Source: Chryseobacterium ginsenosidimutans
GTDB lineage: Bacteria > Bacteroidota > Bacteroidia > Flavobacteriales > Weeksellaceae
DNA: 64,000 nucleotides
Assembly: GCF_030823405.1 (NCBI RefSeq)
Contig: NZ_JAUSXC010000001.1
Span: forward strand, 1,285,001 to 1,349,000
Reading direction: 5' to 3'
In this document: piece by piece, positions 37,779 to 45,463 of the stretch
Numbering within the stretch: position 1 is the first letter of the stretch
How the letters are laid out: each line of letters begins with the position of its first letter
Made by a program: the position numbers and the translations under genes
Notes under the pieces: generated by a model
Databases searched by the model: none
What the model was told of the DNA's origin: nothing
The model's input: the letters and a program-made list of their open reading frames with translations, nothing else

Positions 37779-37806
37779 AAAGATTGCCTAAAAATAAGCA
37801 ATCTTT
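37779..37806 (-). terminator. terminator of the glycine-zipper lipoprotein gene
   Basis: Minus-strand hairpin AAAGATTGC / GCAATCTTT with a 10-nt loop, followed on the minus strand by a T run that leads straight into the ATG of the membrane-protein gene. Confidence 0.85.
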
Positions 37807-37825
37807 CTTGTTATCGTGAAAATAA

Positions 37826-38368
37826 TTAGTTACGAGGCTGAACTCTTCCGCTTTTTCTGTCTTGTGCTCTACCAAGAGTATATCCTGTTGCACCACCTAC
37901 TACGCCACCGATGACGGCACCGGCACCACGGTTTTTCTTATTAACAAGAGCACCTAACGCGGCACCACCTACAGCACCGATTACTGTACCTTTTGCAGCT
38001 TCACTTATCCCTTTTTTCTTAGTTGTACCTTGAGAAGAGCTGCTTTCGTTATTGGCGTAAGTGCCATTACTAGAACTTTGGCTCGGTCTGTCTCTGTATA
38101 CGGTATGTGTTTCTCTGATTACCTGTGGTTTAGAATTTGCAGCTGCAGTTTTAGCTTTTTGAACTTCCGCAATACTGTCTGTTTTTTTCTGAGCTTCATA
38201 GGCCATTTTTTCTTTTTCAATAGCCAATTTCTGCTTTTCAATATCCAATTGTCTCATCTGGAATTCTACTTTTTGTTGTTCCAATGATTTTTCTGCCACC
38301 TGATCGTCTTTTTTACAGGCTGTCAATAAAAAAACTGACAATAAACCTGTTAACACTATACTTTTCAT
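37826..38368 (-). CDS. glycine-zipper lipoprotein
   Basis: 180 aa. Lipoprotein signal MKSIVLTGLLSVFLLTACKKD with lipid attachment at Cys 18. A charged helical/coiled-coil part (VEFQMRQLDIEKQKLAIEKEKMAYEAQKK) is followed by a Ser/Asn-rich spacer and a C-terminal glycine zipper (GTVIGAVGGAALGALVNKKNRGAGAVIGGVVGGATGYTLG). It is probably attached to the inner leaflet of the outer membrane, or to the inner membrane because of the Lys-Lys-Asp following Cys; role in envelope stability is inferred. Confidence 0.85.
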   Translation of the reverse strand: MKSIVLTGLLSVFLLTACKKDDQVAEKSLEQQKVEFQMRQLDIEKQKLAIEKEKMAYEAQKKTDSIAEVQKAKTAAANSKPQVIRETHTVYRDRPSQSSSNGTYANNESSSSQGTTKKKGISEAAKGTVIGAVGGAALGALVNKKNRGAGAVIGGVVGGATGYTLGRAQDRKSGRVQPRN

Positions 38369-38648
38369 AATTCAATTTTTTAATAAACATTCAAAGTAAA
38401 ATAAACTTTGATTATAGTAGTGTTTCCAATTATGAAGCCAAGTTTTAGTTAAGTAATGTTAAAAAGAGTAAAAAAATCTTAAAACCGCCAATTCTTGATA
38501 AAAGTCATAAGATTAATTGATTTTATTTACAGAAATTAGTCACTTATTATTTTGTTTAACAAAATCATTACTAATAATGCCTTTATTTTATACTGATGTA
38601 GTTTTAGGTAAATGAGATTGGCCTTATTTGATTTTAATGCTAACTATT

Positions 38649-38679
38649 TTGCTTATGTCGTTTATGGTTATTATCTTTG
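38649..38679 (+). promoter_or_regulatory. promoter without a downstream ORF (element A)
   Basis: TTG at 38649-38651, 20 bp, TATCTTTG at 38672-38679: full consensus for a Bacteroidota promoter. No ORF follows on the plus strand; instead a series of hairpins and a terminator do. Confidence 0.6.
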
Positions 38680-38685
38680 AACTCT

Positions 38686-38870
38686 GACGGTTCTAAAAAA
38701 TAAGAACTATTGATCACGAATTTAATATTATAATATTTCGCACTGCAAGAAAATATTGTAAATAAAAGTATAGCAGCTTTTTGCTGCCAAAAGTCTCTGT
38801 TCAGAGCACTCTGAATAGATTTTTTTCATCATTTGTGTTTTTACGGCCTCCTGCAAAGGGGGCCATTTTT
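38686..38870 (+). ncRNA. candidate small RNA, element A
   Basis: Between a full promoter and a terminator lie about 185 nt without a reading frame but with three perfect small hairpins: GTTCT/AGAAC (38690-38707), GCAGC/GCTGC (38773-38787) and TTCAGAG/CTCTGAA (38800-38815). They are followed by a box shared with element B (38819-38840) and a GC-rich terminator hairpin GGCCTCC/GGGGGCC with T5 (38845-38870). The shared box is 22 nt long and identical in both places. Family unknown. The ncRNA status is inferred from promoter, structure and terminator only. Confidence 0.45.
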
Positions 38871-38917
38871 ATCAAATAATTGTTCTAACTGAAATATAAA
38901 AGAGAGTTAATTAACAA

Positions 38918-39748
38918 TTAGATATTCAGTTTAGACTTTATTTTGTTTATTAATCGGTAAGGTATTTTTGTCTGATAATTCAGTAGATTATAAATTTCTT
39001 CTGATGTTGTGAATATTTTCGGAACAGCTATATTATTGATTGATAGTATTTTCCTTCGTTTCATTGCCTGATGGATTACCCTTGCAAAAGAATCTTTTGC
39101 GTTTTGCTTTGAATTCTGCTGAGATATGCCGTCAGGATGAAGTCTGTATTTGTATAAGATTTCGTCAATAAATTTTGCGTCACCAACTTCCAATAATTTT
39201 AAATAAAGATCCTGATCAACGGCGCTTTTAAGATTCGGATTAATTCCGTCAGTTGCCAGGTACGCTTCTTTTTTAAACACAAACAATGCCGATAACTGGA
39301 TAGGAGTGTTGAAAAAGAACCTATTGTTGCTGATTTGTTTTATCTTAGAAAACACCTGGCCCGGATTTAATTTTTCATTACAAAATATTAATTGTGAATA
39401 AGTTGCTATAATTTTGTTTGTTTTCCTGAATTCATCTACGGAACATTCAAGAGAATAATCGTAGAGGGCGTCATCGGGATCCAAAAAGGTGCAGAGATCT
39501 CCTGTTGAAAGATCTACACATTTTTTTTTGGTATATCCGCAGCCTTTGTTCGATTCATTGTGGTATAACCTGAATCTCTCATCATCTTTTATAAGATCCT
39601 GAATGATTTTTATAGAATCATCAGTTGAACAATCATCTACAATAATTGCCTCCCAGTTTTCATAGCTCTGCGAAACAATTGAGTTATAACAATCGCGGAA
39701 ATATTTTCCGTTGTTATAATTAGCGATTAATATAGAAACTTTATTCAC
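38918..39748 (-). CDS. family 2 glycosyltransferase
   Basis: 276 aa from a GTG start at 39748, with AAAGG just upstream. GT-A fold: VSILIANYNNGKYFRDCYNSI, IIVDDCSTDDSIKII (nucleotide-sugar binding), CTFLDPDDALYDYSLE (metal-binding DxD-type, here DPDDA) and a C-terminal acceptor part with KSAVDQDLYLKLLEVG. It transfers a sugar to a polysaccharide or glycolipid, acceptor unknown. It stands alone, more than 500 bp from any gene on both sides, flanked by the two copies of the repeat element. A TAAATTTG box (minus, 39772-39779) lies 23 bp upstream. Confidence 0.9.
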   Translation of the reverse strand: MNKVSILIANYNNGKYFRDCYNSIVSQSYENWEAIIVDDCSTDDSIKIIQDLIKDDERFRLYHNESNKGCGYTKKKCVDLSTGDLCTFLDPDDALYDYSLECSVDEFRKTNKIIATYSQLIFCNEKLNPGQVFSKIKQISNNRFFFNTPIQLSALFVFKKEAYLATDGINPNLKSAVDQDLYLKLLEVGDAKFIDEILYKYRLHPDGISQQNSKQNAKDSFARVIHQAMKRRKILSINNIAVPKIFTTSEEIYNLLNYQTKIPYRLINKIKSKLNI

Positions 39749-39771
39749 CTTTATTGGATTTAATCGATGAA

Positions 39772-39779
39772 CAAATTTA
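39772..39779 (-). promoter_or_regulatory. -7 box of the GT2 gene
   Basis: TAAATTTG on the minus strand. No TTG at the usual distance. Confidence 0.5.
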
Positions 39780-40030
39780 TTTAATATAATTTTAAAATAC
39801 TGTGATTAAGATTAACTATTTATTAAAAATTAATTCATATTTTATAGAATTATCTTTAATTTGATTAATTTTTTTAGATAATGACGTGAGTTTTTTTACT
39901 TCAGAAATAACTTTAATAGTAAATATAAGTTTCTTGTGGTAACAGTATTGATAGGCTATTTTTAATTTTTTCTAATATGATCTGAGTCATGAAGAAACAA
40001 ACATTCCGTTACTAATTTTACGTAAGAAAA

Positions 40031-40101
40031 TTATAATAATTCTATTATAAAATTTTTTTCATCATTTGTGTTTAGGTCTCCTTAATCAGGAGGCCTTTTT
40101 A
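40031..40101 (+). ncRNA. element B: hairpin - shared box - terminator
   Basis: Perfect hairpin TTATAATA/TATTATAA (40031-40050), the same 22-nt box as in element A (40052-40073, core CATCATTTGTGTTT), then GC hairpin GGTCTCC/GGAGGCC (40075-40095) and T5. The hairpins differ in sequence from those in A but keep the same positions. It may be the 3' end of a small RNA or a tandem terminator; a full promoter is not obvious upstream. Confidence 0.4.
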
Positions 40102-40475
40102 ATGATTAAATTAATAGGAAAGAAGAATGAGAATATCATTTTTATCAAATCAATTATACAACTAAGAAATGGCAATAATTTAGAGACGTTTTATTAAAAA
40201 ATATTAAATTAAAAGTTTTTAAACTGCTAATTGCATTTTTGATTGGGAAATTGTGATTTCTTATAATACACAGACGAATAAAATTTATTCTTAAAGTTTT
40301 TAATTGGATAATAAAATTTAATACCAAACGTTTGTTTTAAAACATGTATATAATCAAATTTCAATAAATTCTTTATTAAAATTTGAGAAAATTTCTGTAA
40401 AAAACATTGTAATTTATACTATAAATTATCAAAAAACGAATTAGATTTGCACGGATTAATATTAAATGATAACTT
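40102..40475. other. AT-rich leader region of the adhesin gene
   Basis: 374 bp without a gene. It holds a palindrome CAAACGTTTG at 40325-40334 and the -7 box TAGATTTG at 40442-40449, 26 bp before the ATG of the adhesin gene. No TTG at the normal distance. Confidence 0.45.
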
Positions 40476-43400
40476 ATGAAGAAAATTTCTACTTTTCTAG
40501 TAATTCTTCTGTGTTTGATAAACTTTGGAGCCGTATCGGTTGCCTATGGTCAAACACCAGCTACGTTACCGTATTCACAGGACTTTAATACCGCTAATGA
40601 TTTCACGCTTCAAAACGGAACTCAGACAAATAAGTGGTTTTATGGTGCAGTAACGGGAAACCCTGGGAGCTCACTGTATGTCTCGAATAACAATGGAGTT
40701 GCTAATGCCTATGATATTACCAGTACGAGTACTGTTCAGGCATATAGAGATTTCGCGATTCCTGCGGGAGCTACAATTGCTAACTTTTCGTTCGACTGGA
40801 AAGCCGGAGGAGAATCTACTTGGGATTATATAAGAGTGTGGGTTGTACCTGCTACCTTTACTCCCACAGTAGGAACCCAGATCGGAGCGGGAACAGGAAG
40901 AACCCAACTTGCTCAGCTTAATTTACAAACTGCATGGCAGACTTACAGTGCGCCAAGTTTAAATGTTAGTTCATATGCAGGAACCAATATGCGATTGGTT
41001 TTTGAATGGAGAAATGACGGAAGTGGTGGTGTACAGCCGCCTGTTGCTATTGATAATGTTAACTTAAGCATTCCTACTTGTATTATGCCTTCTGCAATGG
41101 CGGTATCTGCTATAGGATCTGCTGCTGCTACATTATCATGGACGGCTCCTTCTCCTGCACCAGGAAATGGATATGAATATTATTTAAGCACGACAAATAC
41201 AGCTCCTACCTCTGCAACTACAGGTATTGCTAATACGGGAACTTCTGTTACTACTGCATTAACGCCTTCTACTAACTATTATTGGTGGGTACGTTCTATA
41301 TGTAGTGGCACAGATAAAAGCATCTGGGTAGCAGGACCAAGTTTTGCAACCACTCAGATTCCAGCTACTGTTCCTTATACTCAAAACTTCTCTACAGGTA
41401 ATGATCTTCAGCTTACAAACGGAACTCAGCCCAACAAATGGTTCTATGGTTCTGTAGCAGGAAACCCGGTGAACGGTCTTTACGTTTCTAATGATAACGG
41501 AGTAACTAACGGATATAATACAAGCTCTTCAAGTGTAGTACATGCTTTCAGAGATATTTTAATTCCTGCAGGAACGAGTGATGCTGCTATAGCTTTTGAC
41601 TGGAAAGGTCAAGGTGAAAGTATATTTGATTATTTAAGAGTTTGGTTGGTGCCAGTAAGTTATGTGCCAACTGCAGGAACTGCCATTACTACGGGATCAG
41701 GAAGAATTCAGGTTGGTGGATATTTTAACCTGCAATCTGCTTGGCAGAACTATCTTAATACAGCTTTAAACTTAAGCAGTTTCGCAGGACAAACCATGCG
41801 TCTTGTATTTGAATGGACAAATGACGGAAGTGTAGGAACACAGCCTTCTGCCGCCATTGATAATATTAATTTAAGTATTCCTACGTGTAAAGTGCCTTCT
41901 AACGTAGCAGTTACCGGAATTGGTACAAATACCGCTACATTAAGCTGGACGGCTCCTACGCCGGCTCCTGTAGGTGGATATCAATATTATATCAGTACTT
42001 CGAGTACTCCTCCTACATCTGGAACTGTAGCTACGGGAAGCGCAACCGGTACTTCTGTGAATTTGACAACATTAACACCAAGTACGACTTATTATTTCTG
42101 GGTACGTTCAGTATGTGTTGGTCCGGACAGAAGTTTCTGGATAGCGGGACCAAGTTTTTCTACCACTCAGATCCCGGCTACAATTCCTTATATTCAGAAC
42201 TTTACTGCAGGTAATGATTTAGGATTTACAACAGGAACTCAGGTAAATAAATGGTACTACGGAAGTGCAACAGGTAATACTGGAAGCTCTATTTATATTT
42301 CCAATACCAACGGAACTACAAATGAATATAGTCTTAGTTCTACAAGTACTGTTCATGCATTTAGAGATATTGCAGTACCAACAGGAACTACTACAGCTAC
42401 TTTCTCTTTCGACTGGAAAGCTGATGGTGAAAGCTCTTTCGACTTTTTAAGAGTATGGTTGGTTCCGGCTTCTTTCACGCCTACTGCGGGAACTCAGATT
42501 GCTGCGGGAACCGGAAGAATTCAGATCGGAGGAAACTACAATCTACAAGGTACTACATGGCAGACTGTTCTTAACCCTACTTTGAATATCAGTAGCTTTG
42601 CAGGTCAGACTATGCGTCTTGTATTTGAATGGAAGAATGACGGAAGTGGAGGGAATCAACCTCCGGCTGCTATTGATAATATTATATTACGTATTTGTAA
42701 CAATGCGACTCCTACTGTAACGTTAGGAACACCGACACACAACTCAATAGTGTTGAACTGGAATCAGGATATCGGTGGTGCAAATTATACAATAAGATAC
42801 AGACCTGTTGGTTCTACAACTTGGCAAACTGTAAACGTTGCAGCAGCAGCTTATCCTGCAACAACTAATACAACTACATTAACAGGGCTTTTATCTGCTA
42901 CTCAGTATGAAGTAGAGGTTGCTGCGATCTGTAATACTAATACAGGAGTTTATTCACATGCTACATTTGTTACAAGATGTGATCCTACACCTCCAAATGT
43001 TATAGTAAGTAATATTACTACAACTTCAGCTTTAATTACTTGGTCGCCTCTTGCTGCCAGTTCATCTTATTATTTAAGATATAGAATTGTAGGAAGTGGT
43101 GCTTCAGGATGGAATACACCTAATATTACATTACCGGCAGCTCCTACCAATACATATACATTGAGCGGATTAAATGTGTATACTACATATGAAGTTCAGA
43201 TTGCAAATAAATGTGATAATGAAACTACATTAAACACATGGTCTAACCCTAAAGTATTTACTACTGAAAGAACTTGTGATATTGCTCCTCCGGGATTAAC
43301 GATTACAAATATTACTCCGACTACTGCTATTGTAACTTGGGATCCGTTTCCTGGTGCGACTTATATCTTAAGATATAGAAAAGTAGGTATTCCGAGCTGG

Positions 43401-44252
43401 ACACCAATTCCTACTGCAACGAATACTGTTACATTAACAGGTTTAATAGAGCTTACTCAGTATGAAATGGAGGTAGCAAATGTATGTAGCGGAACTCCGG
43501 GAAGTTATACACAGCCGTATTTATTTACTACGCCTACTATAACGTACTGCCAAATGCATTCTACAACTTCAACTTCTGAATATATTTCAAAAGTGACAGT
43601 TACTCCAAACGGTAAGCCTGAAATGGCGAATACTTCCAATGCATCAAACTATACAGATTATACAGGTGTTACTTTGAAATTTATCGAATTAATCCAAGGT
43701 TCTACAAACAATAAGATCACTATCGAGAAGAAATTATCAGGTAGTACAAACGCCGGTGTTGCTGTCTGGATCGACTTCAACAGAAACGGATATTTTGATA
43801 TTGACGAAAGAGTATTGGTTTCAGGACCAAATAATGACCAAACGGTAAGTGCAACTTTCTCTGTACCGGCAGATGCATTCATCAGTATGACAGACTTTAA
43901 GTATGTTGTAATGAGAGTGGCAATGCAGAAAGACGGTATTCCTGTGAACTGTACAAACTTCCCGAATGGAGAAGTGGAAGATTATACAGTGAGAATTTCT
44001 AAACCGATTGTTCCGAATCCTATTAATCAAACTGAAATATTGATTTATCCTAATCCGGTAAAAACAGTATTGAACGTTAAGAACGTTAGCAAAAGAGCTA
44101 ATTATAAGATTTATAACTCTGCAGGACAGATTGTATCATCAGGAATTATCTTAAATAACAACATTGATGTACATGCATTAATTAATGGAATTTATGTAAT
44201 TGATATTGATGATTCTCAAGGTACTGCTCAAAAGAAGTTTATCAAAGAATAA
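40476..44252 (+). CDS. large adhesin-like protein with repeats, fibronectin III, GEVED and T9SS domains
   Basis: 1258 aa. Signal peptide about 1-25. Three tandem units start at about residues 28, 296 and 567 (PATLPYSQDF / PATVPYTQNF / PATIPYIQNF): each has a cleaved-adhesin/MAM-like sandwich (SFDWKAGGES..RLVFEWRNDGSGG..AIDN), the first two followed by an Fn3-like part (SWTAPSPAP..YYWWVRSIC). Three further Fn3-type domains cover about 745-1015. A GEVED domain follows with VWIDFNRNGYFDIDERV and its GEVEDYTV (about 1165-1172). The last 75 residues are the type A sorting signal. Secreted by T9SS and probably surface-bound in adhesion or gliding-related roles. Confidence 0.9.
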   Translation: MKKISTFLVILLCLINFGAVSVAYGQTPATLPYSQDFNTANDFTLQNGTQTNKWFYGAVTGNPGSSLYVSNNNGVANAYDITSTSTVQAYRDFAIPAGATIANFSFDWKAGGESTWDYIRVWVVPATFTPTVGTQIGAGTGRTQLAQLNLQTAWQTYSAPSLNVSSYAGTNMRLVFEWRNDGSGGVQPPVAIDNVNLSIPTCIMPSAMAVSAIGSAAATLSWTAPSPAPGNGYEYYLSTTNTAPTSATTGIANTGTSVTTALTPSTNYYWWVRSICSGTDKSIWVAGPSFATTQIPATVPYTQNFSTGNDLQLTNGTQPNKWFYGSVAGNPVNGLYVSNDNGVTNGYNTSSSSVVHAFRDILIPAGTSDAAIAFDWKGQGESIFDYLRVWLVPVSYVPTAGTAITTGSGRIQVGGYFNLQSAWQNYLNTALNLSSFAGQTMRLVFEWTNDGSVGTQPSAAIDNINLSIPTCKVPSNVAVTGIGTNTATLSWTAPTPAPVGGYQYYISTSSTPPTSGTVATGSATGTSVNLTTLTPSTTYYFWVRSVCVGPDRSFWIAGPSFSTTQIPATIPYIQNFTAGNDLGFTTGTQVNKWYYGSATGNTGSSIYISNTNGTTNEYSLSSTSTVHAFRDIAVPTGTTTATFSFDWKADGESSFDFLRVWLVPASFTPTAGTQIAAGTGRIQIGGNYNLQGTTWQTVLNPTLNISSFAGQTMRLVFEWKNDGSGGNQPPAAIDNIILRICNNATPTVTLGTPTHNSIVLNWNQDIGGANYTIRYRPVGSTTWQTVNVAAAAYPATTNTTTLTGLLSATQYEVEVAAICNTNTGVYSHATFVTRCDPTPPNVIVSNITTTSALITWSPLAASSSYYLRYRIVGSGASGWNTPNITLPAAPTNTYTLSGLNVYTTYEVQIANKCDNETTLNTWSNPKVFTTERTCDIAPPGLTITNITPTTAIVTWDPFPGATYILRYRKVGIPSWTPIPTATNTVTLTGLIELTQYEMEVANVCSGTPGSYTQPYLFTTPTITYCQMHSTTSTSEYISKVTVTPNGKPEMANTSNASNYTDYTGVTLKFIELIQGSTNNKITIEKKLSGSTNAGVAVWIDFNRNGYFDIDERVLVSGPNNDQTVSATFSVPADAFISMTDFKYVVMRVAMQKDGIPVNCTNFPNGEVEDYTVRISKPIVPNPINQTEILIYPNPVKTVLNVKNVSKRANYKIYNSAGQIVSSGIILNNNIDVHALINGIYVIDIDDSQGTAQKKFIKE

Positions 44253-44274
44253 TAATTAATTGATAATTGTAAAA

Positions 44275-44304
44275 AATAAGCTCTCAAAAATGGAGCTTAT
44301 TTTT
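44275..44304 (+). terminator. terminator of the adhesin gene
   Basis: Inverted repeat AATAAGCTC (44275-44283) / GAGCTTATT (44293-44301), T-rich after it. Confidence 0.88.
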
Positions 44305-44510
44305 ATTTAAAGACTTTAACAATTATTATATTTTAAAATAAATAGTTTTTCAGACTTCTATAAAGTTATATTGAAGGAAGGTATTGAAGATTAATAACTA
44401 TCGAAATATTTTTTACTTATCATGCTTTTAAAGCTTTTTTAATCTATGATAAAATTTGTTAATTGATTCAGTTAATATTGCTGATAGATGCATACAAAGA
44501 AGGTATTTTA

Positions 44511-44590
44511 TATATTTGCAGTCACTCATGTTTAATTTGAGTTTTCATGGTTATTAGTTTTTAATCCTCGTAGCAATACGGGGATTTTTT
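44511..44590 (+). ncRNA. candidate small RNA, element C
   Basis: -7 box TATATTTG at 44511-44518, then about 66 nt without an ORF: a small hairpin ACTCA/TGAGT (44524-44542), about 20 nt linker, and a 10-bp terminator hairpin AATCCTCGTA / TACGGGGATT (44563-44586) with T6. No gene follows on the plus strand. Promoter and terminator together suggest an independent short transcript; no -33 TTG at the right distance. Confidence 0.4.
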
Positions 44591-44645
44591 ATTTATGATT
44601 AGGATCATGATTTATTGGCAGAAAAACTTGTAGTTTTAACATAGT

Positions 44646-44696
44646 AATAACATATGTTATTCTCAGTAAGTTTGGCCTCTCGTTATGGGAGGCTTT
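44646..44696 (+). ncRNA. element D: palindrome - linker - GC hairpin
   Basis: A perfect 16-bp palindrome AATAACATATGTTATT (44646-44661), 13-nt linker, then GCCTCTC / GGGAGGC (44675-44693) and TTTATT. The order and the GCCTC stem resemble elements A and B. The linker sequence differs from theirs. It may equally be just a terminator. Confidence 0.3.
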
Positions 44697-44770
44697 ATTA
44701 TATTATGAGGACGATCTCATATAATTATTGAGGAGGTTTGAGTTTGATTACAAATCAGAATGAAAACAAT

Positions 44771-44800
44771 AAAAAAACCTCCAATCAAAAGATCAGAGGT
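44771..44800 (-). terminator. terminator of tRNA-Cys
   Basis: On the minus strand AACCTC / GAGGTT hairpin directly after the tRNA, followed by T7. Confidence 0.8.
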
Positions 44801-44801
44801 T

Positions 44802-44875
44802 TGGAGGTGCCTAGCGGATTCGAACCGCTGTAGATGGTGTTGCAGACCACTGCCTAGCCACTCGGCCAAAGCACC
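44802..44875 (-). tRNA. tRNA-Cys (anticodon GCA)
   Basis: Read on the minus strand: acceptor GGTGCTT pairs with AGGCACC (one G-U), D-loop GAGTGGCTAGGC, anticodon loop CTGCAAC with anticodon GCA, T-loop GGTTCGAATCC. Discriminator U, then an encoded CCA (44802-44804). 74 nt with CCA. A terminator follows on the same strand. Confidence 0.95.
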
Positions 44876-44932
44876 GTTTTTACCATTTTTAGGTGTGCAA
44901 ATATAGCAAAATATATTATTTAACAAAAATTT

Positions 44933-45442
44933 TCACGCAATTTCTTTCGCTCCAATGCTTTCTATTTCGCTTTTTGACTGTGTTTCAGTCTTATAATTTT
45001 TAATATTAATTACTCTTGTATCGCTCCAGCTATCATGCCATCCGTTTTCTCCGAAAAAAGATAGAGTATCGAAGGGTACAATTCTTGAGATATTCCGTAG
45101 AAAATAATCTTGAAAGCTAGGCTCAGTACCGTCTGTAGAAATTACCTTGCTCCCCGTAATATATTTGCCAACTGTTCTGCCTTTGGTAAAATATTCCATC
45201 AAGATGAGATATAGAAGATAAACTGTCGTTGTAATGATGATATCCATAAATTTGCTCACAGCCGAAAGTTTTTCAGCGAGAATAATAAAATATTCAATTC
45301 CAAATAGCTCATATGTTAACGAAGAGAAAAATCCGAAAGCGGCAAAAAGTACGAAAACTACAATTCTGTCGATGACTAGATGCGCAAATCTGATCCATAG
45401 ATTTGTTTTATTATTTTCTACTACTCTTAATAGTTTTTTCAT
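44933..45442 (-). CDS. RDD family membrane protein
   Basis: 169 aa. WIRFAHLVIDRIVVFVLFAAFGF is the RDD-type first helix (with the Arg-Asp pair in 'IDRI'), two further helices follow, and GRTVGKYITGSKVISTDG is the typical loop. Family members act as small membrane proteins, some as sodium/proton antiporters; no specific role here. It lies 21 bp downstream of the DUF4403 gene. Confidence 0.88.
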   Translation of the reverse strand: MKKLLRVVENNKTNLWIRFAHLVIDRIVVFVLFAAFGFFSSLTYELFGIEYFIILAEKLSAVSKFMDIIITTTVYLLYLILMEYFTKGRTVGKYITGSKVISTDGTEPSFQDYFLRNISRIVPFDTLSFFGENGWHDSWSDTRVINIKNYKTETQSKSEIESIGAKEIA

Positions 45443-45463
45443 AATTTGTGGTTTATTAGTTAT

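Noticed and set aside
44717..44926. 69-aa minus-strand frame across the tRNA-Cys region
   Set aside because: It runs through the tRNA and its terminator; the tRNA fold explains the sequence.
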